This document shows, one piece after another, positions 34,701 through 44,770 of a stretch of DNA of 64,000 nt; within the stretch, counting starts at the first letter, position 1; every line of letters begins with the position of its first letter. The notes under the pieces are model-generated. The model was not told the origin of the DNA. It ran no database searches and worked only from the letters and a program-made list of their open reading frames with translations. Origin of the DNA: Opisthorchis felineus. Taxonomy: Eukaryota > Platyhelminthes > Trematoda > Opisthorchiida > Opisthorchiidae. The stretch is from positions 30,320-94,319 of the forward strand of contig SJOL01004833.1 of the NCBI GenBank assembly GCA_004794785.1, given 5' to 3'. A program made the position numbers and the translations under genes.

Positions 34701-34869
34701 TTAAGCTTGACAGCCGAGGTGTAGATGTGTCTGATTTGCAAGCCACATTCGACCTTCTCGTCGCGATCGGGTTGGTTAACGTGTTAGCTTTGGCTGTGAC
34801 CTGATTGGAGGTTTCCACTCGAGACTGTTGAATCCGATCATACATGATGTGTCCGTTGTCACGTTCCAT
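28777..34869 (-). CDS. Thioester-containing alpha-2-macroglobulin-like protein with DSL/EGF insert and C345C tail
   Basis: This frame of 2030 codons has no intron or stop. Family members are secreted protease traps or opsonins that become covalently attached through an internal thioester. Residues 72-89 are a hydrophobic signal-like segment. TDKPVYRPGE (211-220) marks macroglobulin domain 2. A cysteine-rich DSL/EGF block (674-769) interrupts domain 5. A bait-like stretch (about 982-1029) precedes the conserved FFPEVWLF (1031-1038). GCGEQ (1287-1291) is the thioester, and GGFRSTQDT belongs to the helical thioester domain. A receptor-binding-type domain ends near Cys1839. A Thr-rich linker and a six-cysteine netrin-like module (1874-2030) follow. 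The residue matching the catalytic His of C3 is Gln1412, closer to the Asn of alpha-2-macroglobulin. No anaphylatoxin domain and no GPI-type tail are seen. Usual family members have about 1450-1800 residues. The first Met follows an in-frame TGA by three codons. Confidence 0.93.
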   Translation of the reverse strand: MERDNGHIMYDRIQQSRVETSNQVTAKANTLTNPIATRRSNVACKSDTSTPRLSSLTTGEITSLPVVIRQAMLCLRIAMLLWLSLHATAIIDPDAFITVPSTLYVEHENLISVRTLENIPSAQLITSIPSLNHTIVDTKQLDLSTQFPDNLYGQDISYKTPFVPTAEKSTNVQLNFSLTFCANPECTEKTVKYLTADTRIARRPVIVLGETDKPVYRPGENVRFRFLTLTPQFTVPLNGPVNYPTQQLVGSATDGELALDTFTSEHAEKLIRVVYDEIYVKDDKGNRLKRWLNVSPAEAANLSYSLLADAREGIWTIVAHVLGETETLSFSVKHYVLPRFVMEISPPNNITFESNFTEYSVCARYTNGPPMSGSVRSYLCVCDKPGRSETDLPTEGDVLITGTCPGGSGSQPPRPCVQQNDILQKDGCVRFGLSTEKLHLKNRDYRIWGQHVIVCAEVEEEGTGSNVTRCEVGDELLRREVTMEITAPSVYKPGLPISIALKIKGPNLADAEITVECSESWNSCFRMWRPLPREPEQGRYQYSTKVKPDRTGFAQLVIPPPSTTNGISVKAIYSLNNTNKRVKRWVIMPPWNDDQSNQQIVAYAHLSAWESLSGTSMQTWPNEKAFSLSPSGLVTVNLMANVPLLNKTVIVQTMVRGKVVQHIIRPLNGVTEYCEDRDDSLGHYRCQNNTTDGIECLHGWQGKDCLQPICAPGCSLRGGFCEMPWQCKCRKGWTGSNCEICLKQEGCVHGQCVDGNDCVCDEGWQGHLCQLARVQQERIEEVMEPDTTEKTETVDSLTDSTTEVLWPSTVPRRTLYQRNISFPVDGSWGSEATVIIYFYSKYESTAEIVPAVLHLKDLENYTSPAMALQTQTNTTGIRFDRKRVSPGQAVKLTVSPAGVDTNALQNSLLSSDTLSEQVCFIRLSDVALDNFDGEKNLINLETYAKSVEQLSVANMWRPTVAKTVEEAFQAAGMYHTSFFANERIRPDIVACPLMSMMRSGSQSNQMEVDSPAARAVTANLMPGVKPRLRDFFPEVWLFEAAPIGTINSSSGQPTVGVQLSLSAPDSITTWRASTFCTTKSNGLWIPDSNTVAVSMPFFLEMTLPKQVKRGEIIYLPVSVFVVREEELDPKEKGCYEVRVSTSVAREDWLPVGVNDYSGCVCSGEKQTFQLGLVPQRLGQLNVTAEAYAISGSQLCDESQDVSNRQVHTLSDMIRRQIRVIPEGVPKEATFGDILCLPDGVSHGVVTTPVSVPPSIIPGSLRVYLTYTDEVLGPALSNLDNLVRLPTGCGEQNMVLVAPNVYVLEYLKSGALVSSKEREKLMHSARMHIMTGYKGQLKYRLEDGSYSAFGQSDKVGSTWLTAFVLRVFTKAYRVDRTLKIDWDRLFNETFTFLKQRQDLEGSGCFVEKGRVIQSSMQGGLGGSKEKNDQALLTAYVLSSLYDLRVTSAARDYDAYESVITNGIRCIKAGVPRDILLPEPLSNVATYGLAQVSYVLQMYQPERYDTELYLQELMRRRHTISDALRGPRSYWPANEPSEDTESSKWADALDVETTSYAYLTLAERREQVVELFSIVRWLSTQQTSTGGFRSTQDTILAVQAIAHAATRLLYNGTNPGNTNISLSAKVIPSGYKIDDVLSDQKRQVVNQIAIPHTDPKDVQEIMWDVNTDAMSATHCVALQTALFYNIPEPTSTTDGIFTMTATVAQSRPPPGNSCTTATVTTCLRPASKTDPVQESGMLLVRVQMVSGWKPVQEEILKLVGSEEESVRKVEFDDDGTVSLYFNGFTSGEAKVAGGWSQLKRCVQLNLQQTTYVDSTQPALISAMDYYATERSVMIKYQLEECKSAWLTENEPSVITNVSTATTETPLSTSIPKPRLCPKCQLDSGLKSNLSDSLYAMICSGYNNMFMMDLYESDEEVFNVTMIVVSASGFASTWNATVNRAALSNCSCESLLFKGSKLLWLAPEYLDVSLGETIISPVTVNAGALLLAVEDVLPDLRTAQSRFEAKSITSPELYSCKRIKPLIKYVEKKLLPK
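28780..29250 (-). other. C345C/netrin-like module of the thioester protein
   Basis: Residues 1874-2030 have six cysteines (1874, 1877, 1896, 1943, 1945, 2013) in the order CxxC, C, CxC, C, with CSCESLLFKGSKLLWL in the middle. This is the cysteine spacing of netrin-like domains as in the C-termini of complement C3/C4/C5. It follows a Thr/Ser-rich linker (1853-1870). In complement proteins this module binds partner proteases. Its role here is unknown. Confidence 0.75.
30997..31011 (-). other. Thioester site GCGEQ
   Basis: Residues 1287-1291 (Cys1288, Gln1291) lie in LPTGCGEQNMVL, the canonical internal thioester. The Cys and Gln side chains would form the bond that reacts with nucleophiles after cleavage of the bait. 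Confidence 0.95.
31783..31926 (-). other. Bait-like region
   Basis: Residues 982-1029, just before FFPEVWLF, occupy the bait position of alpha-2-macroglobulins. The stretch carries Arg/Lys, Met and Leu residues open to several protease classes (ERIRPD, MMRSG, AARAV, KPRLR). Bait sequences are not conserved, so the call rests on position. Confidence 0.55.
32563..32850 (-). other. Half-DSL domain plus two EGF repeats inserted in macroglobulin domain 5
   Basis: Residues 674-705 read C.DRDDSLGHYRC, then ECLHGWQGKDC. This matches the second half of a DSL domain (CrprdD.fGHy.C and ClegW.G..C) and keeps two of its three disulfide pairs. EGF repeats follow at 710-738 (C...GCSLRGGFC, CKCRKGWTGSNC) and 741-769 (C....GCVHGQC, CVCDEGWQGHLC). 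The block sits between the VRGKVV strand and the SFPVDG and ATVIIYF strands of macroglobulin domain 5, so it would project from a loop. A Thr/Glu-rich linker follows. Confidence 0.8.
34654..34656 (-). other. Alternative start codon (Met72) for a secreted form
   Basis: Met72 begins MLCLRIAMLLWLSLHATA, a typical signal peptide, and has G at -3. Translation from here would give a 1959-residue secreted protein. From Met1 the same segment would lie 71 residues in, more like a membrane anchor or an unused leader. The Met1 context (GGC ATG G) is also good. Confidence 0.5.
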
Positions 34870-36177
34870 GCCGTAAAGTCACGTGAATACTGGAGCTAAC
34901 TTAGTTCAGTTCACATTGTTGATGCATACCATAAGTGTTGGCGTTTCACCATTTTTATCCGCAAGGAGTTGAAAAGTTCAGGTTATGTAGGTCACCTGTT
35001 TGTTTGCAATGCATTAATTTCCAGTTTGCGTTCGAACACAACAGTACTTGACAGTAAATCCAAACAGGTGGGTGAAGAAAATCTTTGTAGTTTGGTGCAA
35101 CAGCCGGATCCACCATCACTTACGGTGGTTGCCTCTATCATCCCAAATTGAATAACCTGCCTGGTCGTCCTAATGTCAAATTCCCTCTTTTGTTTTTATG
35201 CACTGAGTATGGTCGACCTTGAGGAGATATCGCACGTTTGCATAGCGAAACGCGCAGCTGGAAAATAAGTTGATATCAACAAGCGACTCTAGTGAATCTT
35301 TCATTCACGACATTGCTCACCTTACTGTGTTGAACAGACCCTACCTCATGTTTTACTGAATCACATTCAAAATATCCAATTAGTTTACTTCACGGAAAGC
35401 TCCTGGACAGGAGAGTGTCGGTTTCGCCCATTTCGTGGCTAGTCCATCAGTATCTGGCCTCTCTCTCGTATATCCATCCGTCTTGTCTCGTATATTAGTG
35501 CCGAACTGGATGTAGATTCAAACAACTTTCATTTGCAGATTACGTTTTTGTTCACGAGAGACCCAACTGAGTCTCAACTGCTCCCGTATTCCAGTGCAAG
35601 AAATTGGGGGGGGGGGGGGGTAGAAGAACGCTCATCATCAGGCGAACAGCTCTGAACGGAAATGACTATATTTCCGCCATGAAGATGAAATTCGAATGAG
35701 TTGCCATATTATCACAGTTAAATATAGCTCAAAAAGTCTTTCAGTCCGTAAGACCGAGGAAATGAAATCAGCACATCAATACTAAGCAGTGTTTTTAGGT
35801 TTCACAGGAATGGAGTAGATTTTCTAGAAATGCCTTGCTAAGGAGTTCGCTATGACGAACGTATGTGGCTGCATGTTAACGACAAAAGTTATTCAGTCTG
35901 ACGATCCACTATCTCATTTTGTATCATACGTTTAGCTTATGCTTTGCTGATAAGTACACAGTATCTGTCAAATGTTTGTCACTTCGAGCGCTTCCGTCAA
36001 CACCAGGGGACGGTTGCAAGACAAAGGATCCATGCCAATCATGGCGTCGAGCCGAAAGATTCATTGCGATACTGGGGCAGTATGCACATAGTATGCATAG
36101 TTGTCGCTGAAGTAGGATTGCTCTAATGTTTCCAGTCACATATATTTAGCGGTTTATTCTGAAATCAGTCGTTTGGT
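34870..36177. other. 5' flank of the thioester gene
   Basis: A TATA-like GGATAAAAAT lies on the minus strand at 34951-34960, about 85 bp above Met1 (weak evidence). A run of 15 G occurs at 35606-35620. No other gene is seen. Confidence 0.3.
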
Positions 36178-36347
36178 TATAACGCCCTTTCGATGCCCAG
36201 CTGTCGTGCCACCCGACGGAAAAGCGAGAGTTGAGATTCTGCCAGGTACCTAAGCCTAGGCAAGGGCAGTCGAGAAACCTGAATGGGACTCGAATCACGA
36301 ACCTTCCTGTTGGTGATTTCGTGACTTAACAACCGGGCTGTCTCTAG
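36178..36347 (-). repeat. SINE-A copy
   Basis: Minus strand: GAGACAGCCCGGTTGTTAAG head, box B-like TTCGAGTCCC, body, and an end near AAAGGGCGTTATA. More diverged than the other copies. Confidence 0.7.
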
Positions 36348-37745
36348 CCCAGTTCTGGAACCAGGCATTGGTTAGTCGCCACGCAACCACCCTCCTCGAT
36401 GGCAAACTTATCCAACTTTTACCTGCGTAGTTGAATACAGCGATTGAGTATTGTCAAAGTGCATGTATCCCGTACCATATGTGTCCTCGTGGTTATACTG
36501 AGGAGGCCTGGTGTCTTGTTACATAGCAGTCTGTGAATATTTCAGACCAGTACAAAAGTACTGTACGCTAGTTTGTGTACCGTAGTTCACTTCCGCCGGA
36601 ATCACTTTACAGCCCCGACAGATTATATTGATGCGGTCACTTCCCTGAATTAGGTGGGCGGTTTCAACTGGGGGCTGGTACGAACCGGATGTTTTCAACT
36701 TTGAAATGCAAACACACTAGGCTGTGGATGGCCACTTGTCGAATCGACCACACAAGTATCCTGTTTACCAACTGCCAACAAATATGATAGAATGGATGAA
36801 AAACTCTGAATACCAAAGATTAACCATTGTCTGTGTGGTTAGGCTGCACACTGGAAATATATGACCAGAGGCTCACAGTTGGTGACCTGTAGCAGAGGTG
36901 ATCTAGCCTTTTATCCATCATTTTTCTTTCATGACCATCACTTGTTGGCAACACCCAAAGACGGAAATCCAAACAGTGCAAACTTCCGTCTATGACCTCG
37001 GGGGAAATCGTAAATAAACCTCTTTCATAACTGGTAAATAAGAACCACATTGAGTCAACAGCTTGTGATTGGTGAGTCGCAATGTTGGCATAACGGAGGG
37101 CGGCGATGCAGGCTGACTGCTGGGATTTTATACGGTCCTAAAGGTGGGAGTAATGTTCACATTTACGCTTACACTCCTGACTTCCAGATAGCACAGTTTA
37201 TTACACTTTAGACACTTTCATAAGCCGACACAGTAAAGATGCGTCCGGCTCTCCGAGTCTAGAAGCTCGGATTAGTTATCGCGCTATGCCACCGCTCAGC
37301 TGCTCCACTAAGAATCAAGGATGGTTGGGAACGTGAACAGAATTGACGAATTTCTCAGAGATCATTTGTCTTACTTGAAGATATCTGCTGTTTTTAATGA
37401 GCACTTCAAGCATGGATCAAATCGAACTCTCCGTTTTGTTGGGATGCAACGAACATGAACTGATACGTACTTGTTCAGGGGGTGCTAAATCCGTGCGAGT
37501 CCTCGAAGTGCTGTTGCCGTCACCGCATATGGCAATTTATAACCCTGTAATCCTTCTCAGTGGCTCCATCTAAATCTTATTGGATGTCTTCGTTTGGTGT
37601 CTGAGGAGAGTATAAAAAATGCTGACATTTCACTGGCCGTACGCGTTTGAATAGGCTTGAGAATGTACACAACTGGAGAGAGATATCAGTCACTCAGGAT
37701 CTTTTAACATTTCGACTATCGACGTCATTGCCTGAGATGAGGGCA
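36348..37745. other. No gene seen
   Basis: No recognisable exon or repeat. Confidence 0.4.
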
Positions 37746-37784
37746 ATGATGAAGATAATGAGGATGGCGATGATGATGAGGGTG

Positions 37785-37816
<32 letters not shown>

Positions 37817-37838
37817 GATGACGAGGATGATGATGAGG
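37746..37838 (+). repeat. GAT/ATG trinucleotide microsatellite
   Basis: Imperfect GAT repeat with interspersed AAG, GGT and ACG. The long methionine-rich and isoleucine-rich frames across it are a product of the repeat, not a gene. Confidence 0.9.
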
Positions 37839-39424
37839 GAGGTGGCAATGTTAGTGGTGGCGGTTGTGGTTGGGATTCGTGACTCGGGTGGATGGTGTCT
37901 GTGCTTGTTATCCAGCCTGAATTGCATGTATTGTGTACGGGTTTTCAGTACACACACAGAGGTCTGGATAGTTCCGGTGGATCGCAAACGCTGTGTAAAA
38001 CGTCTTAAATTTAATTTTACGTTGTAGCCCGAGGGTGACTTTGTACGTCACATTGAATGCCAGGTCAATATTCCGTCACCTTCGCTGGTCCACCAGACTT
38101 AGTACGACGGATCTATTGAATGCCCGTGTAAATTTTTTTGCGAACCAAGATGAGATACTATTGGGCTCATGCTTCGACAATTTTCTCATCGTTCTACTGA
38201 CGTAGAACTTACTGGTATACAAATGACTGCCCTCTTGGTTATGCTCGTTATCCGGCTAAACGACGAAGGTATACAGAGGCGTGTCTACAAGAGACACGCT
38301 TCGATAAGCCGGTGCACAAACGTCGCAAGGTTTGCTGCCCTGAAATACGTTCTGTATAAGATGGGACGTCAAGGATTTGTATACCGGCCGCATTTCAAGA
38401 AGAGCTAGATAATGCTACAATGATCTTGAGAGACAGTGGATTCCCAGGCCGGTTAGGGGAAAGAAATTTGAGGCTGTTTACACAGAATCTCATGACTACA
38501 AATGTGCCACTATTTCTACGATTGCCCTTTAAATGGGATGTAGCTACTGAGTTATTGAGTCAGCAACATGACAGATTATGTACAAGCATGTTTTTTGATG
38601 CCCAACTGCGTCCTAACTTCACCAATCGCTCGATATTAAGATAAATACTGAAAAAATCAGCTTGCTTGTCCAGCAACCTCTATGTGTTCACACCAGTACG
38701 CTTGCTTCTGTCTAAAACCCGGCAGAACGATTAGGGAATTGTTGAAGCTTGAGTCCGAAAGTTCCACCCCTTGTATTTACACGGGCAATAAACAGTTCGG
38801 TCCTGGTGCATCTCGTGGACAAGGGGCAACGAGGAATATTGACAGTGGATTCCCTGTGAAATACCAAGTAACCCCCCGAACTACCAAGAAAAACTAGGTA
38901 AAAAGTGCGAAACACACATTTGAATCCTAGCTGAGTCTCCGGTTGACGATATTCTTCAACTGAATGTGCTACATAAAGGCCGTTTCGTGTTTCACTTGTT
39001 ACGATGTTCGGTGTTCTTAACGTAATCCACTCTCTACACATCCACCACCAACAGTATCACTAAGACCGTCACCGCCACCACTTGGATCCACTATGTCCGC
39101 ATCCAAATTTCGAGACCTAACATGCCACCTGGTTTACATCTGACCAAGTTGTCTCGGGTTCCGTTGATTCCATCGATTTAACCTTGATCGCCAGTTGAAG
39201 AGAGATATGGAAATAACACCGCCTTGTTCACAGGTCGGTTCCTAATTTTCCTGGAAATATAGTTTATACAGACGAAGGCAAAAACCAAATGTCGTTTTAG
39301 CGATCGTTCGAATAGCAAACCATTTTAATCACAATGGAATGAAGAAACTAGGATGAGGCAAATGGCTACCTAGTTCGCAGTACGTTACGACTGCCATTGG
39401 TAAACTTTCAGGAGATTTTTAGAA
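37839..39424. other. No gene seen
   Basis: No recognisable exon or repeat. Confidence 0.4.
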
Positions 39425-40190
39425 CCATCATCATCGACAGTCTAACATCAGTGTCCAACACTGGTGCTTCGCTGCCGTATAATCATGAGTTATTTGATAG
39501 CATTATTGTGAAGAAAAGACTAAAGGTGGACAGGGAAGGGACTTAATGCTAGCCTGTTACAATCATTCCGAGGTCCCTACACCTCCAGACACTCATTCAC
39601 GCAATCTGGATAGAAACTGACAACAAGAACGCCACTGACATCGATTGGCAGCCATATCTTGTAGCGTCTCCAACCAGGCGCAGTGGGGATCACGCGGTCC
39701 CCATCCTGGAAGACGAGTGGCACCGGCAGCACCCAAACTTTTCACAATCCCTTTCATACCCGTCTGCCAGGTCAAAGGCTGGCCACCTCTGAACTGGCCA
39801 CAGAAATCCTCACCATCGTCGATAAACGATGACCCGACATGCCCAATAAATGGCCTACCCAACGCGTTTTCTGGCACTGGACACATTCTTTGATGAAATT
39901 CCCCGTTGCACAACCGACCACTTGCTTCCTAAATGCCTCGTTACAGATTCGCCTATAACAACCTATACAAAGCATGGTTCTGAGACGAAGGTTGTTAAAG
40001 ATCTGAACTCGTCTCAGTTTTGCTGATCGAACAGGCCAAGTCTCACGGCCATACAACGAAACAGCCCGAACTCTTGTCTAATATACCCGTCCATTGCGAT
40101 TTAGGGCCATACCACTTTGACACCATAGGTGTCTCAAATTAACAAATTTGCTCCAAGGCTTGGAGATTCATGCATTGACGTCACACTGAA
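39425..40190 (-). pseudogene. LINE 3' end (post-RT C-terminal region), with stops and a frameshift
   Basis: The minus strand reads NLRHLWCQSG, then LNRNGRVY, a stop, RVRAVSLYGRETW, RICNEAFRKQVVGCATG, and RWVGHLLGM. After a frameshift it continues [26 protein letters not shown] and CQFLSRL. This is the C-terminal region of a fluke non-LTR retrotransposon (RTE/CR1-like in layout). It ends in a CATCATCATC-type 3' tail at 39427. The reverse transcriptase catalytic part is absent (5' truncation near 40190). Dead copy. Confidence 0.8.
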
Positions 40191-41639
40191 ATTGGAACTC
40201 GTGCAACTTTCAAAATGCGTAAAACCATGATTTACAACCAGTTAGAACCGAAGTTTTTCCATCAAACGTACTGAAACATTGTCGAAATACGGTTTTTTTT
40301 CCGGAACATGGAGTTGATGAGTTTTCTCAGGAATGCATATTTAGTGTGCAATCAAATGTATTGTAAGCGCTTGTGTTGCAAACTCCTTCTAACTTTCCGG
40401 TTGTTTCCGGTGTCATAAACTCCCATGTTCAATCGTTGAACTGCATGCTGCTCGTTCCTGATTTACACCAGGATTTTACTGAGAACAGAGCTTTCGACCA
40501 TTGTGCCAGTTGTTTTTCGGCACTTCCGTTCTTTCGGTCATTTAGAGGCCATTTTGTTTCCGTAAAGTGATCGCGCTGCCAGGGTCAAATTGATAGCACA
40601 GTTGACCAATCTTGTCATTCATGGTTTCAAGGACCAGCGAGGATGCTGTTCAAAACCTCGAAAACATACAACGGTAGACATAAATGGCCTATCGCCGTCC
40701 ACCTTGCCTTGGCTGTCAGATAGCGGTTACATTACTTTACGACAACAGCAAGGACGGACATAGGAAATGTTGATTGGAGATCACCAGTCGCTCTCGCTGT
40801 GTGGAGCTAAACCCCTTCAGAAGGCCTGGAGTACTCGGAAACACACCATAGACAAACTACCATGACCGAAACAAATACGCATTGTCCAGCTCCTGAAGCA
40901 ACCAACCTAATTACTTTTTTTCCGTTAGAACTAGACACACACTGAGTATGTACTCTTCTGCCAGGATGAACGGGCCATGATCTTTCTCAAGAAACAACCG
41001 ATCCCTCTTAATGCAAACAGCTTTCGATCTAGGAGCTTTCATGCTTTCTTAAATGCACCGCCTTCCATTCGATACCATTTTGAGGCGCCAACACGCGATT
41101 CTCACCCTGAAAAGTAGTTCACACAAATCGAACACTCAGTTTTATCGCCACATTGTACCACTGCCGACCGAGAACTTCTAGACCCTTTCATCCTAAGACC
41201 CATTCTAAACCAATTCATGATGAATCAGTCATTTTATAACGAAGGGTGAAAAATAGCGTCATCAGCATCAGTGTTGGTTTCATGTTTTGAAGTTGACCAA
41301 GACATCGTCTCTCGCCTGATGAGCTGCTGTGGCCATTACTTATATTCGTACTGTACTGTCAGGAATACAACGAATAAGGCTACCGCGTTTGCTTTTCGTG
41401 CATTTCTACTCCTATCAATTTCACGGCTACACAAACGTCGGGGAATGTACCACCCTTGAAAGACGTCTTTGAAGAACAAGAACCCTTTCGCCGAAAGGTA
41501 TCAACAGCGTTATCCGTCAGCCAAGATGGAGTGAGAGGGGAGGGTGGAAAAAAAGAAACTCCTCTTCTAGAAGAGGGTAGAAAATGGGGTGTGAATGGAT
41601 TTGCTGTGTTCCGTCGATCAAACAACCGTAACTCGATTG
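40191..41639. other. No gene seen
   Basis: No recognisable exon or repeat. Confidence 0.4.
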
Positions 41640-41690
41640 AAGGCGGAACGTTTGCAAGCTAGTTGCCAAGCTCAGCGAACACACTAGCTG
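41640..41690 (+). repeat. HHR-B fragment
   Basis: GGAACGTTTGCAAGC, then TTGCCAAGCTCAGCGAAC: the 3' part of the HHR-B motif only. Confidence 0.5.
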
Positions 41691-42865
41691 ACACCTGGTC
41701 AACCACTAACTAACCGAAACATTTCTAATGAAATTGGAGGAATTGATACTAAATCCGTAATTAAAAGTTTATGAAGTCAGAAATCGGTAGGATACTATTA
41801 ATAGGAGTAGGAAAGATGAGGTGATTTCTGTGATTATCTATCACACGAGGCCTGTACCACTAATGACGAAGACCTTGTGTAGTTGACCCACATTCAACTT
41901 AATTAGCCATCGACCGAATTCCAAACCCATGGCTCTGCAGGCGAAACACCTTTGGTCAGTTGTGATGGTTGGTTTGAAACAATGTGTAGACGCAACTGCA
42001 CTGGAATCTGATCGGACCAATCAGCACGATCCTCCTAAAATCAAATTCATTTCCGTTCAGTTACAATTTTGGAACATGGGGCCCAATTGGTCCATCGAAT
42101 TTGTAACGTTAGTGGAGAGTGAAGCCATGTTGATCAAAAACTTCCTGAACCAGTTCTGTGTATGAAAAGTTTGAACCAGAGCAGCTGATGACTGTGGTCC
42201 TGATTGCGTGACACCAGATTTAATTCAACTTGTCTGTTCGTTCGAGTTTGTTTCGAGCTGCTTTTCATATTTAGAATGCATGTTTGAAGTCTCACAAGCA
42301 TGAGATCAACAGAGATGGTAACATGGCCAAATGCCTTATGTCCCTATTGATTGGACGAATTTAGTTTCTTGATTGAAGACTCCCGATAACACCAAAAATG
42401 CACCAGAACTTTTACATTCTTTACGCTGTAATACTGCGCTTGGAGCAGCCCCACCCCAATTCTATGGATTCTTAGATGGCCTGCTGCTTGGAGAGCTAGA
42501 GCTTAGCTCTCGAAACTTTCCGCATAAGAATTCCATGTTATGTCATTCACTTTTATCATTCACCGAAGATGGCACAAAGACTTTCATGGTTGGAATCTAT
42601 AGGAAAAGGGATTACACTGCCATACGGAGGGTTGAACGTCTGTCTGATTGTTTATCTTAGTTGGGTAATTCATTCAAAGCCACTGGCGACTTTGTCATTT
42701 CAGATGCCCAACAACTTATCATCATATCACTCTTACCCCCACCCTACTGACTTCATTCCATGTGACATGAAACTTTCCAGGAGCGTCTTCTTATCTTAAT
42801 TTACACATGCAACTAGCACTGTATTTACCACTGTTCTTGGGGTCTAGGTAAGCTTTGGACTGCAC
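41691..42865. other. No gene seen
   Basis: No recognisable exon or repeat. Confidence 0.4.
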
Positions 42866-43020
42866 GCTACCGGTTTCGCCCTTCTCGGAATTTAACACAT
42901 GTGTCTACCCCTTGGTAGTTATTCGGGTGGCTGTGGATCTTTTCGCCGAGCTTGTTATTCGACTTACAGACGTTCCACCACCATTCGAGAGTACGTCGTA
43001 AGTACGCGGTTGGGTGGATA
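42866..43020 (-). repeat. HHR-A and HHR-B fragments side by side
   Basis: CTACCGGTTTCGCCCTTCTC (about 42868-42888) is a minus-strand HHR-A core fragment. CGCCGAGCTTG and the following block up to about 43015 is a decayed minus-strand HHR-B. Confidence 0.5.
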
Positions 43021-44624
43021 GTTACCCTTTTCATGATCGTGCTTACATAGTTTGCAAAGAGCACGTTTCACCTCTGACCTGATTGGCCGTTCATGATCAT
43101 CTCACTTGGAATCTGATTGGCCCGCTTGTGATTTGTTTTGCGTCGTGGTCCGCCATCCTTTTTTCTGACCGATTAATTGTGCCTCCGGTTTTCAGTAGTT
43201 TATTGTCTACATCCTGGTTGGCCCAGTCCCATCTTATGGTTTATTTTTTGGGGTTTGGCTGGCTGATGTGTATGAGTTCTCCCTGCACATTTTCCAAATT
43301 CATTGACATTTTTGCCCATTCTTTGACTTTTCATCAACCTTGTTCACTGCTTGAATAATATCGTAAACGTGGACTTCAAGTGAATTGCAACTGAGTATAA
43401 TATCAGCACCAGCCAAACTGCAAATTTTTGTTTTCACACCTTAAGTCCGGTTTTACACCTTATGACAGCGTCCACTGGCATAATAAGACATGACAAACAT
43501 ACACGAGCTCACGTAGTAACATCCGAAGGTGCTTCGTTCCCCACTCATCTTTCGAGTTTTTTTGTGGGAGTCGTTGCTTTACTGTGACATATCCCCAGCT
43601 TCAGAAGATTAGCAGAACCCTACTACACGGTTTAGGATGTTCGATCGAACCACATCGTACTATGCAATGCCCAAAGGTGTTGCGTCTGACAGGGTGGCAG
43701 AAAGCCATCATTGAAGTAGTAACTCAGAGTAAACTACCAGCTGTTTTATTAAATCTTCGTGTAGTCAAACCATCTATTTGCACGTGAGCACCACTCGTGG
43801 GCGGTCGCTGCTCGTCTCCCATGAATAGTACAACCTTGGAAAGCATAGAGCGCAACTAAACTCCCAGTAACACGGCTAGTCACATGACCAGTTCCTGAAA
43901 CGGTACCTAGGGTGGTCAACCGAAAGGACCTTCGGGATCCTTTCTTTGACGCAGTACACTCCTCATAACGTTGCTCCTAGCCCTTCGACATCCCTCGACC
44001 GGTGGCGCCCTTTTTGGGACCAAAACGATGGGCACAGACCCAAGTTCCCGTCAAATTTGCATTCTCTTTGAACCCAAATTACAAGCCATTCGCAAAATAC
44101 ACTTATTTTCACAATAATTCCGTTTATTACGGTATCTGGACTATCGTCTCAAACGAATCTCAAGGTGGCCTTTGTTCAACACTTTCATTTGAAGAGTGCC
44201 ATAAACGAGTGATTCAACTGAGATTCGGTTGAGAACAAACTAGTTTGCAAATAAGACTCATAAAATGTTTTTCTCTCTAGACAGTTTGCTGAATTTTCAT
44301 ACAGACATGCCATCCATTAAATGCTATCGGCCTATGCTGAAAAGTCCGGGAGCAACTTTAGGAAATCACCAGCAGTGCGTACCTCACGAAGCTGTGTGAA
44401 AAGATTTGTCCTCTGGATGCTCCAGAAACGAGTTTCAACAGGCTGCTCTCAGTGTGAGTTAGCAGCACCGTTGATCTAGTTGTTTAACTAAATCTACAGA
44501 TGTTAAGGTCAAATTCACACGCGGGTGATTCGCGGAAAATGGATCTGTGGGCCAAACAAACGAGCAAAAATTAACAAGACAGTAAAAGCTAACCATAATT
44601 TTGTTCAGACGCTCTAGGTCGAAC
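43021..44624. other. No gene seen
   Basis: No recognisable exon or repeat. Confidence 0.4.
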
Positions 44625-44770
44625 TGTCGTGTGTCTAACCACTGGCCACAAGGTCGCGGGTTCGAAACTCTCTGCGTTTTATTAGATGCGCATTGTTGAA
44701 GACTCACAATAAGCAGTAAACAGCTGTGCAGTGATTTTTGACTTTTCAGCATGAACTGACAGGACAAGAT
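44625..44770 (+). repeat. SINE-B copy, decayed
   Basis: AACCACTGGCCACAAGGTCG, then GGGTTCGAAACTC (box B), ATGCGCATTG, AAACAGCTGTGCAGTG and TTTTCAGCATG. CTGATGA reads TTGAAGA. Confidence 0.6.

Noticed and set aside
28862..34741. Many shorter frames on both strands inside the thioester gene
   Set aside because: They are shadows of the real minus-strand frame, which carries all the recognisable motifs.
28777..34869. Calling the large gene complement C3
   Set aside because: It has a bait-like region, Gln at the catalytic His position and no visible anaphylatoxin domain. The C345C-like tail alone does not make it C3.
34951..34960. TATA box of the thioester gene
   Set aside because: GGATAAAAAT is in a plausible place but is a common AT-rich string. 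Noted in the flank entry only, not listed as a promoter.
37260..37330. tRNA-like segment on the minus strand
   Set aside because: Only a loose box A resemblance (GAGCAGCTGAGCGGTGG). No convincing T-loop or acceptor pairing.
37647..38027. 126-codon methionine-rich frame
   Set aside because: It is mostly a translation of the GAT microsatellite.
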